NCBI RefSeq assembly: GCF_014253075.1
Contig: NZ_JACLZJ010000003.1
Coordinates: 1-64,000, forward strand
Length of the DNA stretch: 64,000 bases
Direction: 5' to 3'
Origin: Ochrobactrum sp. CM-21-5
GTDB lineage: Bacteria > Pseudomonadota > Alphaproteobacteria > Rhizobiales > Rhizobiaceae
Below the pieces are notes generated by a model. The model made no database searches and had not been told where the DNA came from. It worked only from the letters and a program-made list of their open reading frames with translations. The position numbers and the translations under genes were made by a program. The stretch's first letter is position 1. The number at the start of each line of letters is the position of its first letter. Shown piece by piece: positions 37,061 through 46,334 of this stretch.

Positions 37061-38751
37061 CCCCCGCCATCCTCGCTCTTGGTGAAGGGGTGATCGCCAC
37101 TGCCCGCCAGATTGCGACAGCACTCGACAAAGCAGAGGTGCTTGGCCTCAAGGACCGCGTAACGAGTGCCGACAGCAGCTTCAGCCATTTCGGCGCTACG
37201 GTGCGGGCGCTCTATGAGGAAGGTCGCCCAATTGTCGCGCTGTGCGCAGCAGGCATCGTCATCCGTGCACTGGCTCCCCTTTTACAGAACAAACGCATCG
37301 AACCGCCGGTTCTGGTCGTCGCCGAGGACGGAAGTGCTGTTGTGCCGCTTTTGGGCGGGCTTTCCGGCGTCAACGATATGGCACGCACAATTGCGTCGGC
37401 ACTGGAGATCGCACCGGCGATTACCACGACGGGCGAATTGCGATTTGGAATCAACCTTCTGCACCCGCCTGCCGAACTGACGCTCGCCAATCCCGACGAC
37501 GCCAAGTCATTCATGTCTGACCTTCTGGCTGGCGAAAAACTGCGCCTGAACGGCCAGTCCGGCTGGTTGAAAACATCGAAGCTTCCTTTCGCGGAAGACG
37601 GAGGGCTGAGCATCAGCATCACGCCTGAAAACCGCAGGCCGACGGCAAATGAACTGATCTATCATCCACGCGTGACCGCCGTCGCCATCGAGCGGCCACG
37701 GGACGATCTCGCGGGTGCAATTCGGCGGGCTCTCGATGCAGGTGGCCTTGCCGAGTCGTCGCTGGCCCTGCTGCTGGCGCATGAACGCGATTGCGCCGCG
37801 CCGCAAATCCATGACGCGGCCAAAATATTGGGCGTGGCCCTGCGTATCGTTCCCGACATGGATAAGCCAGAGGACTTCGCCCGTCGGTCGGTGGAAAATC
37901 CGCAGCAAGTCCTCAATGCCGACGGGCTCGTTCTGGCAGTCGGCGCCTCACCCGCCGATGTGCTTCTTGCCGGGCGCAAGCGCGGAAAACTGACGGTCGT
38001 GGGTCTTGGTCCCGGCACTCGCGAACTGATGACGCCCGCCGTCCAGCGCGAGCTCGAACAGGCCGAAGACATTCTGGGTTATGAAACCTATGTGCGTATG
38101 GCTGGTCCGTTCGGCCCCGGACAGACGGTCCATATGACCGACAATCGGGAAGAAATGCAGCGCGCGCGTCACGCGTTCGAACTCGCCGCCTCCGGCCGCT
38201 CGGTCGTTATGGTCTCCTCCGGCGATCCCGGCATATTCGCCATGGCATCCGCCGTGATCGAAACATTACACGAATCGCAAAAGCCTGAATGGCACGGTGT
38301 CGAGCTTGTCATCCAGCCCGGCGTTTCGGCTGCAATGGCCGCGGCCTCGCGCAGCGGTGCACCGCTTGGTCACGATTTCTGCATAATCTCGCTGTCAGAC
38401 AATCTGAAACCGTGGGATATCATCGAGAAACGCCTGCGCCTGGCTGCGGAAGCCGATCTCGCCATGGCGTTTTACAATCCGATTTCGAAAGCTCGCCCGC
38501 ACCAGCTTATCCGGACGCTTGAAATTCTGCGTCAATACCGCACGCCCGAAACGCCGGTCGTGCTGGGCCGTGATATCGGCAGGCCGGCGGAAACGACACG
38601 CGTGACAATGCTGGGTGCATTGACAGCTGACGATGTGGATATGCGCACGGTCGTTATCGTAGGCTCGTCACATACGCAACGTTTCGAGCGTGCGGATGGC
38701 GGCGAATGGGTCTACACCCCGCGCTGGTACGGTGAAAAGCCGGACAAATAG
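37057..38751 (+). CDS. cobJ: CbiG-CobJ fusion: precorrin-3B C17-methyltransferase with CbiG part
   Basis: This 564-residue protein joins two enzymes. Residues 1-~305 are a full CbiG: an N-terminal domain ([26 protein letters not shown]), a middle part, and a C-terminal CobE-like part (~200-300, [19 protein letters not shown]). Residues ~311-564 are CobJ ([30 protein letters not shown]), which methylates C-17 with ring contraction. In anaerobic organisms CbiG opens the lactone and releases a two-carbon unit. The start at 37057 overlaps the cobI stop; ATG at 37045 is possible. Confidence 0.93.
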   Translation: MTPAILALGEGVIATARQIATALDKAEVLGLKDRVTSADSSFSHFGATVRALYEEGRPIVALCAAGIVIRALAPLLQNKRIEPPVLVVAEDGSAVVPLLGGLSGVNDMARTIASALEIAPAITTTGELRFGINLLHPPAELTLANPDDAKSFMSDLLAGEKLRLNGQSGWLKTSKLPFAEDGGLSISITPENRRPTANELIYHPRVTAVAIERPRDDLAGAIRRALDAGGLAESSLALLLAHERDCAAPQIHDAAKILGVALRIVPDMDKPEDFARRSVENPQQVLNADGLVLAVGASPADVLLAGRKRGKLTVVGLGPGTRELMTPAVQRELEQAEDILGYETYVRMAGPFGPGQTVHMTDNREEMQRARHAFELAASGRSVVMVSSGDPGIFAMASAVIETLHESQKPEWHGVELVIQPGVSAAMAAASRSGAPLGHDFCIISLSDNLKPWDIIEKRLRLAAEADLAMAFYNPISKARPHQLIRTLEILRQYRTPETPVVLGRDIGRPAETTRVTMLGALTADDVDMRTVVIVGSSHTQRFERADGGEWVYTPRWYGEKPDK

Positions 38752-38801
38752 AGCACGTTGCCGAAAGCGGAAACCGCTTATCCGCACCATGTTCCAGAAA
38801 A
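38752..38801 (+). repeat. Degenerate dispersed repeat fragment
   Basis: GAGCACGTTGCCGAAAGCGG and the following AAACCGCTTATCCGCACCATGTT resemble the other common Brucellaceae intergenic repeat type, placed directly after cobJ. Confidence 0.45.
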
Positions 38802-38805
38802 AAGC

Positions 38806-38831
38806 AAAAGGCAGGGTTTCCCTGCCTTTTT
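38806..38831. terminator. Rho-independent terminator
   Basis: AAAAGGCAGG / CCTGCCTTTTT hairpin between cobJ and the convergent lipoprotein gene. Confidence 0.9.
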
Positions 38832-38855
38832 CGTAACTTAACTGACGCTCTTGAA

Positions 38856-39323
38856 TCAGTTCCTCTTCGCTTTTGCCTTAACCTTCTTCGGCGCACTCGC
38901 CGCTGATGCGCTTGCCTTGGCGGCAGCGGCTTCGGCGGCAACCTGATCGGCACTCTTCGGCGACGTATCAATAACGGCACGCACGCCGCCCTTGGCGGTC
39001 AGCTGGCAAACAGCGGTGCGCAAATCAACCTTCAGATCGACATCAGTGCCACCATTGGCGCCCGGACGGGAATTGACCGCACTGATAACACGTTCAGGCA
39101 GGAAGTATTTATTGGCAGCGGCGGTGATGCACGGTTGGGCCAGCGCCGGATCGACATAGGATGTCGGAACAAAACGCGGCAGCGAAATAGTTGGTGCAGA
39201 CACCGGCGCTTCGGTCTTGCCTGGAGCCGTCGCTGTCGGTGTGGTGGTCGTACAGGCGGCAGCCAACGGGGCCAACATGGCAATAACTAGGAAACGGGCT
39301 CCGATGCGGACGCGTCCGTACAT
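38856..39323 (-). CDS. Lipoprotein of unknown function
   Basis: The 155-residue protein has a lipobox (APLAAAC, Cys24), a Thr/Pro linker, and a core at about 45-120 with PALAQPCITAAANKYFLPE and VDLRTAVCQLTAKG, where two Cys may pair. The tail is Ala/Lys-rich and basic (PKKVKAKAKRN). No family recognised. It lies inside the cobalamin island but nothing ties it to the pathway. Confidence 0.75.
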   Translation of the reverse strand: MYGRVRIGARFLVIAMLAPLAAACTTTTPTATAPGKTEAPVSAPTISLPRFVPTSYVDPALAQPCITAAANKYFLPERVISAVNSRPGANGGTDVDLKVDLRTAVCQLTAKGGVRAVIDTSPKSADQVAAEAAAAKASASAASAPKKVKAKAKRN

Positions 39324-39450
39324 GATCTACCTCATAAGATCTGCTGAATATGTAAAATTGTAATCTCGATAACTATTCCGTTTTAGCCGATTGTCGAGTG
39401 GCAGGAAGGTCACATCGCCGGATTTTCGATTCGCATCCACAGGCGTATCG

Positions 39451-40341
39451 TCACTGCTTTGCAAGAATCCAGTTCAGCATCTCTCGCCAATCGGCCATGC
39501 GGATCGGTGTACCGTGGTTACCGGATTCAAACCGCCGGAACTGCACGGGATATCCCGGCGCACGCTTGCGTATTTCGCGATAGAAGGCTTCCTGCTTGTC
39601 GATAGCAAAAACCGGATCGCGGCTGCCATGATTGAAGAATACTGGCACACGCCGCTTGAAAGCAGGTGATTTGAAAAAGCCGTCATCCCAGAGTGAGCCA
39701 AGCAATATAAGCCCGGAAAGCTGCATACCCGCCTTCTGATTTGATGCTATACGCCAGCACAGAGAACCGCCTTGCGAGCCGCAAGCCAGAACAAGCGGGG
39801 CCGACGGGGACGATGCCTGGGCGGCTTCAATCAATCCGGCAATCTGCGCCTCACCCGTTTCCGCGAAATCCTTGAAGTCTGGCGTCAGGTACAAGCCGCC
39901 ATTCAAAGCAGCGAGATTTTTAACCCGGTTAAAGTTACCGCCAAAGGTGAAGTCGTTCATGCCCTGCAGCCGGTTTCCGCCACGCCCGTGCAGATATATG
40001 ACGATAAAAGCAGCATCTTCACGCTTTCCCGCCGCCATGGCCTTCACCGGCCCGGCGGGGGTCCGCACGGTGATATCTTTCTGATATGCCCGCGCCTTCA
40101 GCGAGACATAGACGTCCCTCACGCGCTTTTCAGGAACGGCATCGCGCCCATTGATATCGCGCATCTCATTATAATCGATAACTTTGTAATCGCCATTGTC
40201 GGCGCTGCTCAGAACACCGGGATAGGCGAAATAATCGTCCTTGTAGGAGGGTAGCGGACCTTGTGCCGACGAACCGGTTACGGAAAGGAGAAACAACACT
40301 CCGAACAGACTGCCTATCCGGCCTATCCTCCCTCTGCACAT
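39451..40341 (-). CDS. Exported alpha/beta hydrolase
   Basis: The 296-residue protein has an N-terminal signal (to about residue 26, SSAQG) and a hydrolase core: oxyanion motif YLHGRGGNRLQG, nucleophile elbow CGSQGGS, acid in GSRDPVF and His in GNHGTPI. The shape resembles phospholipase/carboxylesterase or poly-hydroxyalkanoate-depolymerase-like proteins. Substrate unknown. Its ATG lies only 3 bases after the stop of cobR, so the two are probably co-transcribed. Confidence 0.8.
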   Translation of the reverse strand: MCRGRIGRIGSLFGVLFLLSVTGSSAQGPLPSYKDDYFAYPGVLSSADNGDYKVIDYNEMRDINGRDAVPEKRVRDVYVSLKARAYQKDITVRTPAGPVKAMAAGKREDAAFIVIYLHGRGGNRLQGMNDFTFGGNFNRVKNLAALNGGLYLTPDFKDFAETGEAQIAGLIEAAQASSPSAPLVLACGSQGGSLCWRIASNQKAGMQLSGLILLGSLWDDGFFKSPAFKRRVPVFFNHGSRDPVFAIDKQEAFYREIRKRAPGYPVQFRRFESGNHGTPIRMADWREMLNWILAKQ

Positions 40342-40344
40342 GAT

Positions 40345-40866
40345 CTACAGTCCAAGCTTGTGATAGCGACGATTGAGATAAATCAGCGCCTCTTCGTCCG
40401 AATTGGAGCGCAATCCCACAACCTCGCCGAAAAGTACATGATGCGTCGAATGGTCCTGCACACTGACCACACGGCAATCGAAAGCCGCCAGAGCATCCTT
40501 CAAAACGGGCGCTCCGGTTGCCAGAATATCCCACTGTGCAAGCTCAAAACGTTCGTCCTGGGTGAGCCCAATCCGCCCCGAAAATGCGTCGGCCAGCATT
40601 TCGTGCGTCCCTGCCAGCGTATTGATGGCGAACACACCGTTTTCCATGAACAGGCGGTTTGCCTCGTGAATCTTTTGTAGGCAGATCAGCACCGTTGGCG
40701 GATTATCCGATACGGAGCAAGCCGCCGTAAGCGTCAGCCCTCGCCGTCCAGCCACGCCTGCCGTTGTCACGAGTTGAACCGCGCCGGCATAATGGCTCAT
40801 GACATCGCGATAAGCCTTCGGCTCTACCGGAGCCGCAGCGGTGATGATGTTTTTTACCGTTTGCAC
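40345..40866 (-). CDS. cobR: Flavin-dependent corrin reductase, probable CobR
   Basis: The 173-residue protein belongs to the flavin-reductase (FMN-binding split barrel) family: MSHYAGAVQLVTTAG, GLTLTAACSVSDNPPTVLIC, FAINTLAG and HHVLFGEVV. Within a cobalamin cluster of a Brucella-like genome this fits CobR, the NADH-dependent flavoprotein described from Brucella melitensis that reduces Co(II) cobyrinic acid a,c-diamide to Co(I) before adenosylation by CobO. The call is from family, length and context; general flavin reductase is the alternative. Confidence 0.82.
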   Translation of the reverse strand: MQTVKNIITAAAPVEPKAYRDVMSHYAGAVQLVTTAGVAGRRGLTLTAACSVSDNPPTVLICLQKIHEANRLFMENGVFAINTLAGTHEMLADAFSGRIGLTQDERFELAQWDILATGAPVLKDALAAFDCRVVSVQDHSTHHVLFGEVVGLRSNSDEEALIYLNRRYHKLGL

Positions 40867-41009
40867 GTCAATCAGAATCCGTATCGCCCTTCAAGCACCC
40901 TGCCTGAGCCTAAATACCTGTACAAATTACGGGCATTGCACAAAGACAAGGAAACCGCTACCCACTTTCCATTCTAATTGCCACGAATTGTTTAAAGAAG
41001 ACCGATCAC

Positions 41010-42098
41010 GTGATTGAGCTTAGGAAACATCCCGTTGTCGCTCTGACACTCGCCATATTCCTGCTGGCCGGTTTGCCCGCCGCCAATGCAGAAGGCATAC
41101 GCATCGGTTTTGCAGCGCCGCTCTCGGGCACCTTTTCCGCATTGGGCAATCAGCTTGCCGAAGGTGCTCGGGTCGCCGCCAGCGTCAAAGGCACCGAACT
41201 GATAGTTTCAGACGACGGTTGCGATGCCGAGGGCGGCAAAACCTCCGCAGAACGTTTCATCCGTGAAGGCGTGGAGGTCGCCGCCGGCTTCCTCTGTTCC
41301 GATGCGCTTGAAGCCGCACTTCCCATATTGGCCAAACGTGGCATCCCGGTCATTGCTTCCGGTATCAGCGAGCCGACATTGCTGGAAAAGCGTGCGGTGA
41401 CGCTTTTGCCCGTCTTCAGACTGACCACCGGGCTGGAGAAGGAAACGCAGGCAACCGGCAGTTTTCTAGCGAGCCTCTGGCGCGCGCAGCCTTTCGCCGT
41501 CATCGATGACGGAACGATCGAGGGGCGCGAACGGGCTGCCAGAGTTTTGGCGAGCCTGAAGGAACAGCAATTGCAGCCCGTTTTCACTGACACCTTCCGT
41601 CCCGGCCTTGATAATCAGAATGCGCTGGTCGGCAGATTGCGCCGTGCCGGCGCCACACATGTCTATGTCGGCGGAGAACGCGACGATATCGCCGCCATCG
41701 GCGCGAGCGCTGCCACTCTCAATTATCCGCTGGTGATTGCCGGCGGAAATCTGCTGAACGCGGCTCCGGGCGCAACGCCGCTAAGCACCGGCACTTTGAT
41801 GGTCGCACCGCTAAATCCGCAAGACCTGCCAACAGCCAAATCCGCCATCGAGGCCTTACACCAGTCAGGAAAGCTGGCGGAAACCCATTCCGTGACCGGC
41901 TACGCAACCGCCCAAATTGCGATAGACACCATCAGACAGGCGACCGATCAAAAGCAATCCGCCGTCGATATTCTGCGCAGCAGTGCGTTTGAGACAGCGC
42001 TCGGTACGATCAAGTTCGATGCAAACGGAATGCGCACGGACAATCCGAATCGGCTTCAGCGCTATGATGGAGGCCGGTTTGTTCTAGCGGATAAATAG
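41010..42098 (+). CDS. Solute-binding protein, branched-chain amino-acid ABC type
   Basis: The 362-residue protein has a signal peptide (1-27, ANA-EG) and a periplasmic binding fold of the LivJ group (IRIGFAAPLSGTFSALGNQL, DDGCDAEGGKTSAERFI, VTGYATAQIAIDTI). The start is GTG. No permease or ATPase gene is nearby, so it is an orphan in this window. Its 3' end overlaps the convergent cobD by 15 bases. Whether it binds a corrinoid precursor or an amino acid cannot be told. Confidence 0.85.
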   Translation: MIELRKHPVVALTLAIFLLAGLPAANAEGIRIGFAAPLSGTFSALGNQLAEGARVAASVKGTELIVSDDGCDAEGGKTSAERFIREGVEVAAGFLCSDALEAALPILAKRGIPVIASGISEPTLLEKRAVTLLPVFRLTTGLEKETQATGSFLASLWRAQPFAVIDDGTIEGRERAARVLASLKEQQLQPVFTDTFRPGLDNQNALVGRLRRAGATHVYVGGERDDIAAIGASAATLNYPLVIAGGNLLNAAPGATPLSTGTLMVAPLNPQDLPTAKSAIEALHQSGKLAETHSVTGYATAQIAIDTIRQATDQKQSAVDILRSSAFETALGTIKFDANGMRTDNPNRLQRYDGGRFVLADK

Positions 42099-43067
42099 GC
42101 CGATCAAGCTCGCCGCAATCACAAACCCGGTCATCAAGGTCATCGTCCACCAGAAAAGCACAAGCGCGGCATCGATATCCGCAGCTTCCGCATCGCGCTT
42201 GCCAGCGGCATTCATCATCGGCCCGTCCACCTTATCCTCGCCATATTGACGCGGACCGGCAAGTGCCAGCCCAAGAGCACCGGCGAAGGCGGATTCCGGC
42301 CAGCCGGCATTGGGTGAACGGTGCAACCGCGCATCACGCCGCATAACTTCGAAAGCCTGCCTAGCTGCACCTTTTTCGCCAGAGATTCCAGTTGCGATAA
42401 CTGCAAGCAGCCCTGTCAGACGGGCCGGAATATAGTTTGCCACATCATCCAGTCTGGCCGCAAACCGTCCAAAATGGCGATAGCGTTCATTCAAATGCCC
42501 GATCATCGAATCGGCAGTGTTGATCAGCTTGTAGGCAAAAAGTCCGGGCAATCCACCGAGCAGAAACCAGAAGGCCGGTGCAACGATGCCGTCAGAAGCA
42601 TTTTCCGCCAGACTTTCAATCGCTGCACGACTGACGCCACCTTCATCGAGCTGATCGGGATTGCGCCCGACGATCATCGAAACGGCCTGCCGTCCGCCTT
42701 CGATGCCGCTATCGCGCAAACCCTGCGCTACATTGTGAACGTGATCGGCGAGACTCTTTTGTGCCAGAAATACTGCCACAACGAGAATTTCGGCCACGGC
42801 ACCCGCAGTTCCAGCAAATGGCAGAAGGTTTTCAAGGATCAAGCCGATGAACACGCACCCTGCGACCAGCGCAATAATCAGCCACATGCCTTTCCGGCGG
42901 AGAACGGCAGGTGAAAGATTACGACTGTTGAAACGCTTTTCACCCCAGGAAATAACATTGCCGAACAGAACAACCGGATGTGCGATCTTCTGCCAAAGTT
43001 GGGGCGGATCGCCGACATATCGATCGAGAATAAGCGCCAGCGAGAGAATAATCAGCTTTATTTCCAT
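42084..43067 (-). CDS. cobD: Adenosylcobinamide-phosphate synthase (CbiB type)
   Basis: CobD attaches the (R)-1-amino-2-propanol (phosphate) arm to adenosylcobyric acid. The 327-residue membrane protein has about five helices and family motifs LILDRYVGDPP, HPVVLFGN, AAIESLAENASDGIVAP and NTADSMIGH. It ends the cobABCD unit, 37 bases after cobC. Confidence 0.95.
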   Translation of the reverse strand: MEIKLIILSLALILDRYVGDPPQLWQKIAHPVVLFGNVISWGEKRFNSRNLSPAVLRRKGMWLIIALVAGCVFIGLILENLLPFAGTAGAVAEILVVAVFLAQKSLADHVHNVAQGLRDSGIEGGRQAVSMIVGRNPDQLDEGGVSRAAIESLAENASDGIVAPAFWFLLGGLPGLFAYKLINTADSMIGHLNERYRHFGRFAARLDDVANYIPARLTGLLAVIATGISGEKGAARQAFEVMRRDARLHRSPNAGWPESAFAGALGLALAGPRQYGEDKVDGPMMNAAGKRDAEAADIDAALVLFWWTMTLMTGFVIAASLIGLFIR

Positions 43068-43104
43068 AAACTTGGCCTAAATTCCTGAATCAAGCTATTA
43101 AGCT

Positions 43105-44103
43105 TTACGCCCGCAAGGCTTCCTCGAGACGCTCCAATGCCGCATCGTCCAAAGCAAGGCCGATGCGTAACCATTGCGGTGCATAAGCGAATTTACGGAC
43201 CAGAATATGTCGCTCGCAAAGCGCGGTGTGCAACGCCTGCGCGTCTCGGTGCTCCACGAGCGAGAACAGGGCCGTACCGCCGATTTCGTCAAGCCGCGAC
43301 CGTTGCAGCACACCGGACAGCCCAAGGCGTCTGAGATCTATGCGAGCGCGGAACGCACATAGTTGTTCTGGCTTCCCAAAGGCATGGGCTGCGACCGCCA
43401 GCGCCGGTGAAGAAACGGCCCAGGGCCCGAGGCGGCACGCAATCTGCTGTACGATTGCAGCATTCGAGATTGCGAAGCCAAGACGCAAGCCTGCAAGGCC
43501 GAAAAATTTGCCGAAAGATTTCAGCACGACAATCGGCATGCCACATGCTTCAGCGGCAATACTCACATCCTGACGGGTATCGGCGAAAGCCTCATCGACA
43601 ATGAGAAAGCCGCCCTTTGCTTGCAGCCTTTCGGCAAGTTGCAGCAGATCCTGCGTTCCAACGACCCGCCCGTCGGGGTTGTTCGGATTGACGACAACAA
43701 CAGCTTGAACATGGTCAGGAATATCCTCCAGTACCATGCATTCGACCACTTGCCACCCGGCCGTGGAAAAAGATGCGGCGTGTTCCTGATAGGTAGGCCC
43801 CAAAATGGCAACCGTGGAGGGCGGCAGCAATGTCGGGATAAGCTGAATGAGCGCCTGAGTTCCTGGTGCGGCCACAAGGGGTGCATCGACATCCAGCCGG
43901 TAATAAGCCCGTGCAAGCCGGAGCGCTTCATGCAACAGGCGTTCATCCGGCAACCGGTTCCAGAGTGCCGCTTCGAAGACCGGCAGCGGAAAATGCTCGG
44001 GATTGATGCCTGTCGAGAGATCGAGCCAGTCGGCGGGCTTACCGCCAAAACGTGCGACAGCCCGATCCAGCGCGCCCCCGTGTTCGATTTCAGGGATCAA
44101 CAC
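43105..44103 (-). CDS. cobC: Threonine-phosphate decarboxylase
   Basis: CobC makes (R)-1-amino-2-propanol phosphate from threonine phosphate for the corrin side arm. The 332-residue PLP enzyme has LDLSTGINPEHFP near the start, VNPNNPDGRV, and the PLP lysine in LKSFGKFFGLAGLRLGF. It overlaps the end of cobB by one base. Confidence 0.94.
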   Translation of the reverse strand: MLIPEIEHGGALDRAVARFGGKPADWLDLSTGINPEHFPLPVFEAALWNRLPDERLLHEALRLARAYYRLDVDAPLVAAPGTQALIQLIPTLLPPSTVAILGPTYQEHAASFSTAGWQVVECMVLEDIPDHVQAVVVVNPNNPDGRVVGTQDLLQLAERLQAKGGFLIVDEAFADTRQDVSIAAEACGMPIVVLKSFGKFFGLAGLRLGFAISNAAIVQQIACRLGPWAVSSPALAVAAHAFGKPEQLCAFRARIDLRRLGLSGVLQRSRLDEIGGTALFSLVEHRDAQALHTALCERHILVRKFAYAPQWLRIGLALDDAALERLEEALRA

Positions 44104-45404
44104 TACGCTCCGGCCACGTCGATGATATGCATGAAGGAGCCTGCCACTGATCCGACACGCAGTCCCGCCTCACCCAAATCTTCGCCCAGCGCGTCGCGAA
44201 CAGCAAACAACCGCTCCGCAGCCCCCTCCCGCACGATACTGGCATAATGGAACTCATGCCCCTTGAAGGATGTCTGCCAGGGTGCGCCGCCAAGCGGTTC
44301 CAGCGTACGATAGCCAAGATGAAGCTTTTTTCTGGCGAAGCTCGTTTCGAGCGGAAGGAGACCCAGCATCGGATGGCGCGTACCGGTGGCATCCTCCAGC
44401 ATCTCGCCCAGAACCATATAGCCCCCGCATTCACCATAAACGGTTTTGCCTTGTGCAGCAGCTGACTTGATGCTCCGTTGAAACTTCTGCGCAGCCGTCA
44501 GCTTGCCTGCATGAAGTTCAGGGTATCCGCCAGGCAGATAAACCGCATCCGCATCTTCCGCAGGGGCCTCATCGGCCAGCGGTGAAAAGAAGGAAATCTC
44601 CGCACCGCGCCTGCGCCAGCCTTCAAAAAGATGGGTGTAGGCAAAAGCAAATGCATCGTCACGCGCGATAGCGATGCGACCGCCAAGCGGCGCGAGGCGC
44701 TGTACATTGGCCATGGTGTCGTGACGCTTCGGCGCTGACCAGATATGCTCCAGCGCTGCAAAATCGATATGCTTCTCCATCATATCGGCGGCATGCTCCA
44801 GAAAGCGCTCGATATCGGCATGTTCGCTCGCCTGAACCAACCCCAGATGCCGTTCGGCAAGCACCAGGGCTTCATCCCGCGGCAGCGCTCCCACAACCGG
44901 AATACCGAGCGGCTTCAATGCAGCGCACAACATAGCCTCGTGCCTGGCACTGCCAACGCGATTGAGTACGATACCGGCGATCAGCACATTCTTGCGGAAT
45001 TGGCTGAATCCGGAAACGAGCGCTGCAACCGAGTGCGACTGCCGGGCGCAATCCACCACCAGCACGATGGGCAAATCGAGAAGCCGCGCCAGATCGGCGG
45101 ATGATCCTGTCCCGTCAAGGGCCCCATCGAACAGCCCCATCATGCCTTCGGCCAAGAGAAGCTTGTCGCCTTCCGTCATGCGCGCGGAAAGCGCGCTGAT
45201 GAGTTCCGGGCGCATGGCCCATGGATCAAGGTTGAAACAATCGAAACCGCTTGCCACCTTATGAAAGGCGGGATCGATAAAATCCGGCCCTGCCTTGACC
45301 GGCGCAAGCCGTTCCCCCTTGCGCTTCAAGGCCCGGAGCAACCCAAGCGTCACCGTCGTCTTGCCCGATCCGGACGCTGGAGCCGCGATCATAAAACCCT
45401 TCAT
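44103..45404 (-). CDS. cobB: Cobyrinate (hydrogenobyrinate) a,c-diamide synthase
   Basis: CobB amidates the a and c carboxyls with glutamine and ATP. The 433-residue protein has a dethiobiotin-synthetase-like domain (P-loop APASGSGKTT) and a C-terminal glutamine amidotransferase with the nucleophile Cys in GECGGYMVLGE and a His in FKGHEFHYA. In the aerobic pathway the substrate is metal-free hydrogenobyrinic acid. cobA overlaps its start by 4 bases. Confidence 0.95.
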   Translation of the reverse strand: MKGFMIAAPASGSGKTTVTLGLLRALKRKGERLAPVKAGPDFIDPAFHKVASGFDCFNLDPWAMRPELISALSARMTEGDKLLLAEGMMGLFDGALDGTGSSADLARLLDLPIVLVVDCARQSHSVAALVSGFSQFRKNVLIAGIVLNRVGSARHEAMLCAALKPLGIPVVGALPRDEALVLAERHLGLVQASEHADIERFLEHAADMMEKHIDFAALEHIWSAPKRHDTMANVQRLAPLGGRIAIARDDAFAFAYTHLFEGWRRRGAEISFFSPLADEAPAEDADAVYLPGGYPELHAGKLTAAQKFQRSIKSAAAQGKTVYGECGGYMVLGEMLEDATGTRHPMLGLLPLETSFARKKLHLGYRTLEPLGGAPWQTSFKGHEFHYASIVREGAAERLFAVRDALGEDLGEAGLRVGSVAGSFMHIIDVAGA

Positions 45405-46276
45405 GCGCTCTGTTCTCCCCTTGCATTCGACTTCATACCCAGCGGATCGTCGTTCAATTGCCGCCCTTTCGCGGCACCTATCCAGTCCAGCCCGGCACGC
45501 AACCGGACAACCTCGCCGACAACCACAATTGCTGGCGGCTGAAGATTGGCTGCTTCCAGATCCAGCGCCGCGTGCGCAAGAGTCGTTTCAAGAACCGTCT
45601 GTTCCGGCAAGCTGGCATTACAGACAAATGCCACGGGCTCAGCGGGCGAGCGGCCTGCGGCGATCAGCCGCCCGGTGATGAGTTCGATATGCTTCATCGC
45701 CATATACATAACGATGACCGGAGACGATCTGGCAATTCCTTCCCAGTCGATGCGGTCAGGCACCAGCCCGGTTGCATCGTGCCCAGTGAGAAATGTCACG
45801 GACTGATTGATATCGCGGTGGGTCGCGGCAATCCCGGCATAAGCAAGACCGCCGATCCCCGCGGTCACCCCCGGCACTATACGAAAAGGCACACCATGCT
45901 CGACAAGTGTGAGCGCTTCTTCTGCGCCCCGGCCAAAAACGAACGGATCGCCGCCCTTCAGCCGCAGCACCTTCTTGCCCTGGCGCGCCAGTTCAACGAG
46001 CCTCAGGGAAATATCGCGCTGTTTCGGAGAGGGCCTGCCTCCCCGCTTTCCTGCATATTCAAGCTCGGCATGCGCATGCCTCAGCGAAAGGCAGGCTTCA
46101 TCCACCAACGCGTCATAGATGATGACATCCGCCTGTTGCAGCGCATTGACGGCATGAAGCGTCAAAAGACCGGGATCGCCCGGCCCCGCGCCCACGAGCC
46201 ACACATGCCCCGGCAGCATGGAAGGTAGCGCCATCCCTCCGGTAACGCAGTTTTTCGCCCGTTCGGTTCCGCTCAT
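45401..46276 (-). CDS. cobA: Uroporphyrinogen-III C-methyltransferase
   Basis: CobA methylates uroporphyrinogen III at C-2 and C-7 to precorrin-2, the branch point to corrins and siroheme. The 291-residue protein has VWLVGAGPGDPGLLTLHA, the GKRGGRPSPKQ loop, LRLKGGDPFVFGRG and VPGVTAGIGG. The ATG at 46276 is used; internal ATGs at 46234 or 46219 give forms closer to some homologues. It is divergent from cbiD with a 58-base gap. Confidence 0.95.
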   Translation of the reverse strand: MSGTERAKNCVTGGMALPSMLPGHVWLVGAGPGDPGLLTLHAVNALQQADVIIYDALVDEACLSLRHAHAELEYAGKRGGRPSPKQRDISLRLVELARQGKKVLRLKGGDPFVFGRGAEEALTLVEHGVPFRIVPGVTAGIGGLAYAGIAATHRDINQSVTFLTGHDATGLVPDRIDWEGIARSSPVIVMYMAMKHIELITGRLIAAGRSPAEPVAFVCNASLPEQTVLETTLAHAALDLEAANLQPPAIVVVGEVVRLRAGLDWIGAAKGRQLNDDPLGMKSNARGEQSA

Positions 46277-46334
46277 TGTCTCAAACCATCATTCCATCTG
46301 GCGGCACAGCTATCAGATACATTATAAGGCGTCC

